Source: Hymenobacter sp. GOD-10R
GTDB lineage: Bacteria > Bacteroidota > Bacteroidia > Cytophagales > Hymenobacteraceae
Reading direction: 5' to 3'
Assembly (NCBI RefSeq): GCF_035609205.1
Contig: NZ_CP141184.1
Location: forward strand, 4,285,001-4,349,000
DNA: 64,000 nucleotides
Shown here: one piece after another, positions 1 to 8,166 of the stretch
Numbering within the stretch: position 1 is the first letter of the stretch
Layout: each line of letters opens with the position of its first letter
Notes under the pieces: generated by a model
Database searches by the model: none
The model's input: only the letters and a program-made list of their open reading frames with translations
What the model was told of the DNA's origin: nothing
Made by a program: the position numbers and the translations under genes

Positions 1-451
1 CTAGCAACCAAGAGGCGAAGCGGGGATTTAGTGGTTGTCTTTGCATTTTGTGAGTGGGTTGGAGAGAGAAGAATGGTGTGACACCTGGTGTTGAAGAGTT
101 GAGCGGAGTAATTAAATACCCGTATCAGCCCCCTACTTTCCAGGATTGAGAATGTGAAATGTAGGAATCTTTACACACCATCCATCATTACCTAGTCCAA
201 GCCCAATTGGGATAGTACCAAAATCAGCCATTATCTAGTGTCAAAATCCGCCCTCTTTGCCGAGAAATACCAGATTTAGAAATAACACCAGTATTTGTGA
301 CATTCAAAAAACTAAATACTATTAGTAGCTGCCTTACGCTTCTCAACTGCGCGCACCTGATGCATCGCATTAAGCCAGCTACGGCTAGCTTTTGCCGTCG
401 CCGACTAACCCTATAGCCTAAGTGGCGCGTGGCTAATCCATTCTATTCGCC
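1..451. other. Non-coding stretch upstream of rnpB
   Basis: I see no credible coding frame, tRNA or repeat array here. It is the 5' flank of the RNase P RNA gene. Any neighbouring gene must lie outside the window. Confidence 0.5.
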
Positions 452-459
452 TACCTTTA
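452..459 (+). promoter_or_regulatory. Possible -7 box of rnpB
   Basis: TACCTTTA fits the Bacteroidota -7 consensus TAnnTTTG at seven of eight positions. It ends five bases before the first base of the RNase P RNA P1 helix. No TTG lies at the expected -33 position, so support is limited to the box and its placement. Confidence 0.35.
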
Positions 460-463
460 CCCC

Positions 464-858
464 GTGATGAGTCGCTCCACCGCGGCGCCAGCTTCAAACC
501 TGGTGACGAGGAAAGTCCGGGCAACGCAGAGCACCCTGCTTCCTAACGGGAAGGATGGGCCGCAAGGCTCAGACAGCCAGTGCCACAGAAAATTACCGCC
601 TACGTTGCTTTCGGGCAGCCGGTAAGGGTGAAAAGGTGCGGTAAGAGCGCACCAGCGGCTAGGTAACTAGTCCGGCTGGGTAAACCTCAGGGGTTGAAAG
701 ACCAAATAAGCGGGCACGCGGACTTTCGGGTCTGCACCGGGCGGCTCGCTCGGCGTCCGTGGGTAGGTTGATGGAGCCTTTTCGTGAGAACTGGCCTAGA
801 TAAATGGTGGAGACGCAACTTCGGTTGTGGACAGAACCCGGCTTACAGACTCGTCACC
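464..858 (+). ncRNA. rnpB: RNase P RNA (M1 RNA), bacterial type A
   Basis: This is the catalytic RNA of RNase P, which removes 5' leaders from pre-tRNAs. The universally conserved 5' P4 block GAGGAAAGTCCGGGC starts near 509. The matching 3' block ACAGAACCCGGCTTAC runs near 831-846. P1 closes the molecule: GTGATGAGTC at 464-473 pairs with GACTCGTCAC at 848-857 with one G-U. The interior keeps the GGTAAACC and GAAAGACC segments typical of the core. A strong intrinsic terminator follows within ten bases. Short open frames across this region are meaningless. Exact 5' and 3' ends are set by the P1 helix and may be off by a few bases. Confidence 0.96.
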
Positions 859-865
859 CTCTACA

Positions 866-899
866 ACGCCCCCCACAACCTAGGTTGCGGGGGGCGTTT
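866..899 (+). terminator. Intrinsic terminator of rnpB
   Basis: A 9-bp GC-rich outer stem (ACGCCCCCC with GGGGGGCGT) is followed, after one A-C mismatch, by the palindrome CAACCTAGGTTG. The descending arm runs into TTT. It sits directly after the RNase P RNA. Confidence 0.85.
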
Positions 900-1054
900 G
901 CATTTCAGCCCAACTTGGGTACTCGCACCAATTCAATCATTTTTGTACAAAACTTTGGCCATTGGATAATACGCGGTTTGCTGCGTAGGCGTCAGCGCCA
1001 CCGACAGGATCAGTTAGTTCTGGCTTTCCCTACTAGGATAGTAGCGAGTTGTTG

Positions 1055-1073
1055 CGTGTGCAGTAAGCGTATA
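1055..1073 (+). promoter_or_regulatory. Beta-glucan locus regulatory site, upstream of GH16
   Basis: CGTGTGCAGTAAGCGTATA matches the site found upstream of susC (14570-14588) and GH5 (19399-19417) at 17 of 19 positions, in the same orientation relative to its gene. Two GTGTRTA-like half sites are 11 bp apart around an invariant GTAA. A TTG-N21-TAnnTTTA promoter starts 50 bp downstream. Binding of an activator is inferred from the conserved placement. Confidence 0.6.
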
Positions 1074-1123
1074 AAGCACTATTTCAAGTACGCTGAAGCA
1101 GGTTTTTACCACTAGCTCCCCAC

Positions 1124-1155
1124 TTGCGCAACCGGCAATAAAAGGCTTACATTTA
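1124..1155 (+). promoter_or_regulatory. Predicted promoter of the secreted GH16 gene
   Basis: TTG at 1124-1126 and TACATTTA at 1148-1155 are separated by 21 bp. The same TTG-N21-TAnnTTtG geometry occurs at the three other promoters of this locus. The predicted 5' leader is about 140 nt. Confidence 0.55.
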
Positions 1156-1304
1156 ATCATCGCCCTTGCTGATAGCGTGTGTTCAGCTCTCTTGCTACAC
1201 CGCTCCCGAGTCACCACCTTTTGCAAGCCCTACTACCTAGGGCAATGCCCTGCTTGTGCGGGCTACTTGCTTGCGACTCATCTTTCCACCAATTCCCACC
1301 CATT

Positions 1305-2750
1305 ATGAAACGTATTTTTACCTCCCTCGTGGGAGCGGTTGCGCTATGCTTGCTCGGCCAGACTTCCACCCACGCCCAAACCTATCAGCAAGTCTGGGCC
1401 GATGAATTTAACACGGGCATCAGCTCTAGCTGGGTGTTCGAAACTGGTGGCGGTGGCTGGGGCAACAACGAGAAGCAATATTACCAGCGTGCAAACGCTA
1501 GCGTTGTCAACGGCATCCTGCAAATCACGGCGAAAAAGGAAACAGTTGGCGGCATGTCCTACACGTCATCCCGCATGAAAACGCAGGGCCTCAAGGAGTT
1601 TAAATTTGGTAAGATTGAAGCACGCATGAAGCTCCCACTCGGCCAGGGGCTGTGGCCGGCATTTTGGATGCTGGGAAGTAACATCAACACCGTCAGCTGG
1701 CCGGCTTGCGGCGAAATCGATGTGATGGAGCACATTAACGCCGAAAACAAAGTGTACGGCACCGTGCACTGGGACAGCAATGGGCACGCCGAGTACGGTG
1801 GCAACCTCGTGACTACGCCGCAAGACTACCACGTGTACAGCATAGAATGGGAGCCTACGTATATCCGCTGGTTCGTGGACGGGGTTAAGTACCACGAAAT
1901 CAACATCACCAACGGTACCGGCAGCACCGAAGAGTTTCAACGCCCCTTCTTCCTGCTGTTGAACCTAGCCGTCGCCGGCAACTGGCCCGGCCAAACGGTA
2001 GACGAGAGCAAGCTGCCCGCGACCATGTACGTCGACTACGTGCGGGTATACCAGAAATCTGGTACCACCACTCCTACCCCTACCGCAAACCTGATTCAGG
2101 CAGAGAGCTACAGCTCCATGAACGGGGTACAACTCGAAACAACCTCTGATACGGGTGGCGGCCAGAACGTGGGCTACATTGATCAGGGTGATTGGATGGC
2201 TTACAGCAACATCAACTTTCCGGTGTCGGGCAACTACACGCTGGAGTACCGCGTGGCGAGCCCCAGCGGCGGTACGCTGTCGTCGGATCTAAACTCTGGC
2301 TCCATTCAGCTAGGCAACACGGCTGTTCCGGCTACAGGCGGCTGGCAAACCTGGACGACGGTTTCCCGCACGGTTTACGTCAATGCGGGCACGTACAGCT
2401 TCGGGGTGTTTGCTCAAACTGGCGGTTGGAACCTCAACTGGATTCGAATCACGCCACCTGCTGGCGCGGGTACGAGTGCGGTACTTACGACCCAGAGCAG
2501 TTCAAAACTCAATCGGGCCGACCAGCCCCTACAGCTGTACCCGAACCCAGTAGTCGACAAGCTGTACGTATCGGCGCCTGACCTAGCATTAGACGGTAGC
2601 CTGTACCAGATTCTGGACGCGCAAGGTCGAAAGGTCGGCAACGGTTCTTTTGCCAGTGGCACTGCTGATGTCGCGACTTTGCCGCCTGGCATGTATGTGC
2701 TGGTAGTGCAGGCTAATGGGCAGCAGCTTACCCAGCGCTTTATCAAATAG
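1305..2750 (+). CDS. Secreted GH16 endo-beta-1,3-glucanase with CBM6 and T9SS sorting domain
   Basis: This is a retaining endoglucanase of family GH16, expected to cut laminarin-type beta-1,3-glucan outside the cell. The ATG at 1305 starts a clean signal peptide (residues 1-25, ending THAQ); an in-frame GTG 42 codons upstream adds no plausible sequence. The GH16 domain spans about 27-250 with the GEIDVME motif (nucleophile E137, acid/base E142). A CBM6-type module spans about 262-384. The C-terminus (409-481, beginning LYPNPVVDKLYV) is a Por secretion-system domain, so the protein probably crosses the outer membrane by T9SS. The gene carries the locus-wide regulatory site and its own promoter. 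Exact linkage specificity cannot be read from sequence. Confidence 0.93.
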   Translation: MKRIFTSLVGAVALCLLGQTSTHAQTYQQVWADEFNTGISSSWVFETGGGGWGNNEKQYYQRANASVVNGILQITAKKETVGGMSYTSSRMKTQGLKEFKFGKIEARMKLPLGQGLWPAFWMLGSNINTVSWPACGEIDVMEHINAENKVYGTVHWDSNGHAEYGGNLVTTPQDYHVYSIEWEPTYIRWFVDGVKYHEINITNGTGSTEEFQRPFFLLLNLAVAGNWPGQTVDESKLPATMYVDYVRVYQKSGTTTPTPTANLIQAESYSSMNGVQLETTSDTGGGQNVGYIDQGDWMAYSNINFPVSGNYTLEYRVASPSGGTLSSDLNSGSIQLGNTAVPATGGWQTWTTVSRTVYVNAGTYSFGVFAQTGGWNLNWIRITPPAGAGTSAVLTTQSSSKLNRADQPLQLYPNPVVDKLYVSAPDLALDGSLYQILDAQGRKVGNGSFASGTADVATLPPGMYVLVVQANGQQLTQRFIK

Positions 2751-2768
2751 CTTCTGCTTTCCTCTCCT

Positions 2769-2800
2769 AACAGGCTACCCATATTGGGTAGCCTGTTTTT
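2769..2800 (+). terminator. Intrinsic terminator of GH16 gene
   Basis: AACAGGCTACCC and GGGTAGCCTGTT form a 12-bp stem with a short ATATT loop, followed by a T-run. It starts 18 bases after the GH16 stop codon. Confidence 0.88.
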
Positions 2801-2922
2801 ACGTGCCCATCAGCCAGAATGCCAGGATATAGCTAGCTTTTTTCGTTGTGTTGTAGCTGCCTGCCTCTAGCCTAACAGGGGAGTCCTCTTTTCTAACAGA
2901 CAGCCCAAAAACTAGTAGGCTA

Positions 2923-2941
2923 CGTGTGATGTAAGTGCTTA
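2923..2941 (+). promoter_or_regulatory. Beta-glucan locus regulatory site, upstream of GH30
   Basis: CGTGTGATGTAAGTGCTTA matches the susC/GH5 site at 15 of 19 positions. It keeps the CGTGTG and GTAAGTG cores and the coding-strand orientation. A TTG-N21-TACCTTCG promoter begins 48 bp downstream, close to the 50-60 bp seen at the other three units. It is the most divergent of the four copies. Confidence 0.5.
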
Positions 2942-2989
2942 AACACACTTTCTGTTGCGCTTGCGCCGTTTTTCTTGGGCTCTTAAGGC

Positions 2990-3021
2990 TTGCATTTACC
3001 CCCACCAAGCCAATACCTTCG
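2990..3021 (+). promoter_or_regulatory. Predicted promoter of GH30 gene
   Basis: TTG at 2990-2992 and TACCTTCG at 3014-3021 are separated by exactly 21 bp, as at the other beta-glucan promoters. The predicted leader is about 180 nt. The rest of 2801-3206 holds no gene. Confidence 0.5.
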
Positions 3022-3206
3022 TTGCATGTCGCGTGCTTTAGGAGCTTTGTTTGCGCACAAGTAACGTCAGCCAAAGCACCTTCTTTGACTTGGCTCGTCT
3101 ACCTAGCTCTGCTAAGCCAAGTACATTTGCCGCAAGCTGTACTCGCTATTTAAGTTGATTCAGTACTGAGCGGTGCGGCATCCTTCGTTTTCCATCCTTT
3201 CTACCC

Positions 3207-4676
3207 ATGCACAAAAACCTAGTTGCTGTCCTGATTGCTTCCGCGCTCGGCACCACCGCCTCGGCGCAAAAAACTATCACTTCTGCTGCTCCTAAGTCGT
3301 ATTCGGCGGTTGGTAAGCAAGTACAGGTGTATACCACCGCTGCCAGCACTCAGCAGCGCCTCACCGCTGGCGAAAAGCTTTCCTTCCAAGAAGTTGGGCA
3401 GCCACTCGAAACCCAGCCCACCATCTTTGTTGATCCCAACCACGCCTTTCAAACGCTAGTGGGTATTGGCGGCGCCCTCACCGATGCTTCGGCCGAAACC
3501 TTCGCCAAGCTCTCCAAGGCGCAGCAGCAAGAGTTTATGCAAGCCTACTACAGCCCCACGAAAGGCATTGGCTACACCCTAGGTCGCACCAACATTGCTA
3601 GCTGCGACTTTTCCAGCGACAGCTACGCCTACATAGCCGACAACGACAAGGAACTCAAGACCTTCAACGTCAAGCACGACGAGAAGTACCGTATTCCTTT
3701 CATCAAGCAAGCCATAGCCGCGGCTGGGGGCAAGCTCACAATGTACGTGAGCCCCTGGAGCCCGCCTGCTTGGATGAAAGATAACAACAGTCTGGTGAAA
3801 GGGGGCAAGCTGAAGCCCGAGTTTCGCCAGAGCTGGGCTAATCACTACGTGAAGTTCATCAAAGAATATGAGCGCCAAGGCATTCCGATCTGGGGCCTAA
3901 CGGTGCAGAACGAGCCCATGGCGAAGCAAACCTGGGAGTCATGCATTTTCACAGCCGAAGAGGAGCGCGACTTCGTGAAAGGGTACCTAGGTCCGACCTT
4001 GCAAAAAGGTGGGCTAGGCGACCGGAAGCTGATCGGCTGGGACCACAACCGCGACCTAATGTACCAGCGGGCCAGCACGTTATTCGACGACCCTGAGGCT
4101 AGCAAATACTATTGGGGCCTCGGCTACCACTGGTACGAAACCTGGACCGGCAGCGGCATGCAGTTCGACAATGAGCGCCGTGTGCACGAAACCTACCCCA
4201 CCAAGAACCTCGTCTTCACCGAAGGCTGCATTGAGAAATTCGACTTCTCGAAAGTGAACGACTGGGCGCTGGGCGAACGGTACGGTAACTCCCTTATCAA
4301 CGACTTCAACGCGGGCACCGTGGCGTGGACCGACTGGAACATCTTGCTCGACGAAACCGGCGGCCCTAACCACGTGGGCAACTTCTGCTACGCCCCGGTT
4401 ATTGGCGATACGAAGTCCGGCAAGCTCATTTACACCAATATTTACTACTATATCGGCCACTTTTCCAAGTTCATCCGGCCTGGTGCGAAGCGCATTGCCA
4501 CCGCTTCCAGCCGCGACGTGCTGCAAACCACCGCTTTCCTGAACACGGATGGTAAAGTGGCCGTGGTGGTCATGAACAGCACCGACAAAGAGCAGGCTTT
4601 CCAACTTTGGATCAAAGGTCAGGCGGCCAACGCTACGAGTCAGCCTCACTCCATCATGACGATGGTGGTGAACTAA
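3207..4676 (+). CDS. Secreted GH30 glucosidase (probable endo-beta-1,6-glucanase)
   Basis: A 489-residue glycoside hydrolase of family GH30. The signal peptide (about 1-20) ends at TTASAQ. The catalytic barrel carries the acid/base in TVQNEP (E236) and the nucleophile in VFTEG (E339). WSPPAWMK near 184-191 is also typical of the family. Bacterial members beside laminarin genes are usually beta-1,6-glucanases that trim or cut side chains. Glucosylceramidase-like annotation is the generic name of the same family. No T9SS domain is present, so a periplasmic location is likely. It has its own copy of the locus regulatory site and shares a bidirectional terminator with the convergent GH3. Confidence 0.9.
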   Translation: MHKNLVAVLIASALGTTASAQKTITSAAPKSYSAVGKQVQVYTTAASTQQRLTAGEKLSFQEVGQPLETQPTIFVDPNHAFQTLVGIGGALTDASAETFAKLSKAQQQEFMQAYYSPTKGIGYTLGRTNIASCDFSSDSYAYIADNDKELKTFNVKHDEKYRIPFIKQAIAAAGGKLTMYVSPWSPPAWMKDNNSLVKGGKLKPEFRQSWANHYVKFIKEYERQGIPIWGLTVQNEPMAKQTWESCIFTAEEERDFVKGYLGPTLQKGGLGDRKLIGWDHNRDLMYQRASTLFDDPEASKYYWGLGYHWYETWTGSGMQFDNERRVHETYPTKNLVFTEGCIEKFDFSKVNDWALGERYGNSLINDFNAGTVAWTDWNILLDETGGPNHVGNFCYAPVIGDTKSGKLIYTNIYYYIGHFSKFIRPGAKRIATASSRDVLQTTAFLNTDGKVAVVVMNSTDKEQAFQLWIKGQAANATSQPHSIMTMVVN

Positions 4677-4680
4677 CGCG

Positions 4681-4706
4681 TAGCGCGAAGCCTCAGCTTC
4701 GCGCTA
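4681..4706. repeat. Short palindromic intergenic repeat
   Basis: TAGCGCGAAGC and GCTTCGCGCTA form a perfect 11-bp inverted repeat with a 4-base loop, five bases after the GH30 stop codon. The GCGCGAAGC core recurs in the larger palindromes at 38774-38884 and 58478-58580, so this looks like a minimal member of a dispersed family. Confidence 0.6.
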
Positions 4707-4720
4707 TATCACTGGCAGCC

Positions 4721-4777
4721 GCCAAAAAGAAAGCGAGGCTTCGGAAGTAACTTCCGAAGCCTCGCTTTCTTTTTGGC
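4721..4777. terminator. Bidirectional terminator between GH30 and GH3
   Basis: A near-continuous 28-bp perfect inverted repeat (4721-4748 with 4750-4777) has A-runs on the left and T-runs on the right, so it works on either strand. It lies between two convergent genes. Confidence 0.9.
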
Positions 4778-4799
4778 TGTTCAGACCTAGCCGAGCAAG

Positions 4800-7067
4800 T
4801 TAGTCTACTAGTTCAAACGTGTCCTGTAGACGAATATCACTCGATGCGCTGCCGATCATTAGGCGGAACTCGCCGGGCTCGGTGGTCCACTTCATATCGG
4901 GGTTGTAGAAGGCTAGCTTGTCTTGGTCGAGGGTGAACGTTAGGGTCTTGCTCTCACCAGGTTTGAGCATCACTTTTTGGAAGTCCTTTAGCTCTTTCAC
5001 CGGGCGCGTCACGCTGGCTACCACATCACGCAGATACAGCTGCGCAACTTCCTCACCGGCGTATTTGCCCTTATTGGTGAGCGTTAAGCTTACGGTGAGC
5101 TTATCCGCTTTTCGCAGTTGTTTCGTATTGATCTTCAAGCCGCTGTACTCAAATGTGGTATAGCTTAAGCCATAGCCAAAAGCAAAGCGCGGCGAATTCG
5201 GCATATCGAGGTAAGCCGAGCGGTAGTTGGTGTCCTTGTCGTTGGCGGAGGGGCGGCCAGTGCTTTTGGCAGCGTAGAAAATGGGGATCTGACCTAGAGA
5301 ACGAGGAAAGCTCATGGGCAGCTTACCGGCCGGATTGTAGTCGCCTACGAGCACGTCGGCTATGGCATTGCCAGCTTCCGAGCCGAGCCACCAAGTGTAG
5401 AGAATAGCCGGTGCATGGTCGGCTGTCCAGTTGAAAATGAGCGGTCGGCCAGCCATTAGGAGCACCACGACGGGCTTACCAGTTTGCACAATAGCTTTAA
5501 TCAATTCCTCCTGCTGGCCGGGCAAGTAGATTTCGGCTCGCGACTTGGCCTCGCCGCTCATGTCGCGGGCCTCCCCTACCGCCATCACGACCACGTCAGC
5601 TTGTTGGGCCGTTTTTATGGCGTCTGCAAAGCCGGCCTGCGAGTCACCGGTAATGCCGCAGCCTTTGGCGTAGAGCAGCTTTGCCGTTTTCCCAAGCTTG
5701 TTTTGCAAGCCTTCGTACAAGCTCACCACCTGTGTCGAATCGGTCGATACATTCCAGAAACCTAGGTGCTGCGTCTTGCTCTGGCCCAACGGCCCAATGA
5801 TGGCCACGGTCTTCGCCTGCTTCGACAGGGGCAGCACGTTGTTTTCGTTTTTCAGCAGCACGATAGATTTGCGGGCTACCTCGCGGGCAATAGCGCGGCT
5901 CTGCGGGTCGGCCAGTACCTGCTTTTCGCGCTTCTCGTCAGAAAACTTATAGGGGTCATCGAAGAGACCTAGCTCAAATTTCTTGCGCAGCACGCGGCGC
6001 ACGGCGTCGTTTAGCAGCGCTTCCGGCACTTTGCCTTCGCGCACCAGCCCGGGCAGATTGGGTAGGTAGCTGCGACTTTCCATATCCATGTCGCTGCCTG
6101 CTGTAATGGCTTCCAGCGCGGCTTCCTTGTTGTCTTTGGCGTAGCCGTGGGCTATCATCTCGCCGATGGAGCCCCAGTCACTCACCACGAAGCCCTGGTA
6201 GTTCCACTGCTTTTTCAGGATGTCGCGCTGCAAGTAGCTATTGCCGGTTGCCGGAATACCGTTCAGCTCGTTGAAGGAGTTCATGAACGTAGCCGCGCCG
6301 GCATCGGCGGCGGCTTTGAAGGGAGGCAGGTACACTTCCCACAACATCCGCTCACTCATATCAACAGCGTTGTAGTCGCGGCCGGCAATGGCGGCACCAT
6401 AAGCAGCAAAGTGCTTGGCACAGGCCATTACGGCATCCGTGCTACCTAGCGTTGAGCCCTGAAAACCGAGCACGCGGGCTTTGGCAATCAGTGAACCTAG
6501 GTAGGGATCTTCCCCGGCTCCTTCCATCACGCGGCCCCAGCGCGGGTCGCGGGCAATATCCACCATGGGGGCAAAGGTCCAGTGCTGACCAGCGGCGGCG
6601 GCCTCGCGGGCAGCTACGTGTGCTGACTGCTGAATGGCCGCTAGGTCCCAACTAGCGGCCTCGCCCAAAGGAATCGGGAAGGTTGTTTGGTACCCGTGAA
6701 TTACATCGAGGCCGAATAGCAGCGGAATTTTCAGGCGCGACTTCAGGGCCTCGGCTTGCAGAGCACGAGTGCGAGCGGCGCCTTTCACATTCAGCATTGA
6801 CCCAACTTGGCCCTTTTGGATCTGACCTAGCTTGTTGTTGTCGGTCACGGCGGGGCCGGTAGCGGCGTCGCCAGTGTACTGGTTGAGCTGCCCGACCTTT
6901 TCCTCCAGCGTCATTTGCGCTATCAGCTCATCGAGGCGCTGATCAATGGTTTTGGTGGAGGCAGTACTCGATTTTTTGGTTTTCTGGGCTTGCGCGGCAA
7001 CTGGTGATAAAAGCAGCACGCTGGCTGCTAGGCTCGCGCCCAACAGGAGGCGGGAAAGTTCAGGCAT
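4800..7067 (-). CDS. GH3 beta-glucosidase (BglX type)
   Basis: A 755-residue periplasmic exo-beta-glucosidase of family GH3, expected to release glucose from oligosaccharides produced by the GH16, GH30 and GH5 enzymes. A signal peptide covers about 1-28. The N-terminal barrel has KHFAAYG (218-224) and the nucleophile Asp in VVSDWGS (D297). The alpha/beta sandwich and a C-terminal fibronectin-III-like domain follow. Length and order match E. coli BglX (about 765 residues). It is the last gene of the susC-susD-SGBP-GH16-GH3 operon, separated from GH16 by two hairpins at 7086-7211. Confidence 0.93.
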   Translation of the reverse strand: MPELSRLLLGASLAASVLLLSPVAAQAQKTKKSSTASTKTIDQRLDELIAQMTLEEKVGQLNQYTGDAATGPAVTDNNKLGQIQKGQVGSMLNVKGAARTRALQAEALKSRLKIPLLFGLDVIHGYQTTFPIPLGEAASWDLAAIQQSAHVAAREAAAAGQHWTFAPMVDIARDPRWGRVMEGAGEDPYLGSLIAKARVLGFQGSTLGSTDAVMACAKHFAAYGAAIAGRDYNAVDMSERMLWEVYLPPFKAAADAGAATFMNSFNELNGIPATGNSYLQRDILKKQWNYQGFVVSDWGSIGEMIAHGYAKDNKEAALEAITAGSDMDMESRSYLPNLPGLVREGKVPEALLNDAVRRVLRKKFELGLFDDPYKFSDEKREKQVLADPQSRAIAREVARKSIVLLKNENNVLPLSKQAKTVAIIGPLGQSKTQHLGFWNVSTDSTQVVSLYEGLQNKLGKTAKLLYAKGCGITGDSQAGFADAIKTAQQADVVVMAVGEARDMSGEAKSRAEIYLPGQQEELIKAIVQTGKPVVVLLMAGRPLIFNWTADHAPAILYTWWLGSEAGNAIADVLVGDYNPAGKLPMSFPRSLGQIPIFYAAKSTGRPSANDKDTNYRSAYLDMPNSPRFAFGYGLSYTTFEYSGLKINTKQLRKADKLTVSLTLTNKGKYAGEEVAQLYLRDVVASVTRPVKELKDFQKVMLKPGESKTLTFTLDQDKLAFYNPDMKWTTEPGEFRLMIGSASSDIRLQDTFELVD

Positions 7068-7085
7068 ACGAAATGGTTGGATAGG

Positions 7086-7143
7086 TCAAGACCTAGGTTC
7101 CTCAGAACACACTGCTGTGTATTCCGACAAACCTAGGTCTTGA
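7086..7143. promoter_or_regulatory. Intercistronic inverted repeat upstream of GH3
   Basis: TCAAGACCTAGGTT (7086-7099) and AACCTAGGTCTTGA (7130-7143) are perfect 14-bp inverted repeats 30 bases apart. They sit 18 bases upstream of the GH3 start. No T-run follows on the coding strand, so an mRNA processing or stability hairpin is more likely than a terminator. Confidence 0.55.
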
Positions 7144-7180
7144 ACCGGTGATGATAGTTTTTGACAATTCGCAGGCGGCA

Positions 7181-7211
7181 ACCGGTCAGACGCCTAGGGC
7201 GTTGGACCGGT
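7181..7211. promoter_or_regulatory. Intercistronic hairpin downstream of GH16
   Basis: ACCGGTC/GACCGGT is the outer stem and ACGCC/GGCGT the inner stem, closed on TAG. It lies nine bases after the end of the GH16 gene. A related GGTCGGACGCCTAGGG core occurs at about 25466-25481. Confidence 0.5.
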
Positions 7212-7219
7212 GGATGACC

Positions 7220-8116
7220 TTACTTATACTGGTAGAAGCGCACGTAATCCACCACCATCTGCTGCGGAAAAGTGGTGGTATTAATCGTGGCGGGGCTAGG
7301 GCTACCGAGGAAGTCGCCTCCTATGGCCATGTTCAGAATCACGAAAAACGGATTATTGAACGGGTACGGCGACGCGTCGCTGCTAGTGAACGTGTAGTAC
7401 TGTTTGCCGTCGAGGTAAAATCGAATTTGATCTTGGCTGCGAACGGCACTGAAGAGATGATAGTCGTCGGAGAAGTTGCCGCTGGGCAGCGTGGTTTCGG
7501 TGCCTTTGTAGCGATGGTCGGCTGTGCTGGAGCCAAAGTGCATGGTCGAGAGAATCTTGTTTGGCTCCTGGCCGCGCAACTCCATGATGTCAATTTCGCC
7601 GCAGACGGGCCAGTTGTTCTGGTCGATGTTGCTCCCGAGCATCCAGATAGCCGGCCAGATGCCCTGACCTTTGGGCAGTTTCGCCCGCACGTCGATCCGC
7701 CCGAAGGTAAAGCTCTGCTTGCCCTTCGTAATCAGGCGCGCCGAGGTATAATCGCGCCCGCCTTGGCTTTGCTTCTGCGCCTGAATAATCAGGCTGCCGC
7801 CGCTCACGTAGGCATTCTCTACCGAGTTGGTGTAGTACTGCAATTCGTTGTTGCCCCAACCACCGCCCCCGGTTTCAGCGGTCCACTTGGTGGGGTCAAC
7901 GGCGCCGCCCCCATCAAACTCGTCGCTCCACTTTAGCTCCGTGTACTGGTCGTAGTCTTTAGCAGTGGCATTGACTTCGGTGCTGCCAGTAGGGTTTGGT
8001 GCCGGCGGTATATCGGGCTTTTTTGTTTCGGTGCAAGCCAGCAGGCCCAATGCTAGCCAGAGACTGGTTCCAGCCATACAGGAGCGCGCAAAAAAAGACG
8101 CGGGTTTGTTTTTCAT
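7220..8116 (-). CDS. GH16 beta-glucanase lipoprotein
   Basis: A 298-residue GH16 enzyme of the same family as the secreted one at 1305. Its N-terminus is a lipoprotein signal with lipobox LLAC (C28). The GEIDIME motif gives nucleophile E174 and acid/base E179. It has no CBM and no sorting domain. In Sus-type systems such a lipoprotein is held at the outer membrane, often facing outwards, to cut bound polysaccharide beside the SusC/D complex. It sits fourth in the operon, after the binding lipoprotein, with a stem-loop in between. The duplication of GH16 (one T9SS-exported, one tethered) suggests division of labour. Confidence 0.92.
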   Translation of the reverse strand: MKNKPASFFARSCMAGTSLWLALGLLACTETKKPDIPPAPNPTGSTEVNATAKDYDQYTELKWSDEFDGGGAVDPTKWTAETGGGGWGNNELQYYTNSVENAYVSGGSLIIQAQKQSQGGRDYTSARLITKGKQSFTFGRIDVRAKLPKGQGIWPAIWMLGSNIDQNNWPVCGEIDIMELRGQEPNKILSTMHFGSSTADHRYKGTETTLPSGNFSDDYHLFSAVRSQDQIRFYLDGKQYYTFTSSDASPYPFNNPFFVILNMAIGGDFLGSPSPATINTTTFPQQMVVDYVRFYQYK

Positions 8117-8131
8117 AGAATGGAAAAGCGA

Positions 8132-8158
8132 AGCCGGACTGATCAGTTCAGTCCGGCT
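8132..8158. promoter_or_regulatory. Stem-loop between SGBP and GH16 genes
   Basis: AGCCGGACTGA (8132-8142) pairs perfectly with TCAGTCCGGCT (8148-8158) over a 5-base loop. It lies just after the SGBP stop codon on the coding strand. There is no following T-run, which suggests a 3'-end-protecting or processing hairpin that could tune expression within the operon. Confidence 0.55.
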
Positions 8159-8166
8159 CCTAAGAA

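Noticed and set aside
784..1115. Open frames over and after the RNase P RNA
   Set aside because: They overlap a structured RNA and its terminator, and the translations resemble no protein.
4080..4649. 189-codon minus-strand frame inside GH30
   Set aside because: Antisense shadow of a gene with both catalytic Glu motifs; Val/Gly/Ala-rich translation without features.
7148..7936. 262-codon plus-strand frame opposite the GH16 lipoprotein
   Set aside because: Antisense shadow of a well-supported enzyme; low-complexity composition and no domain.
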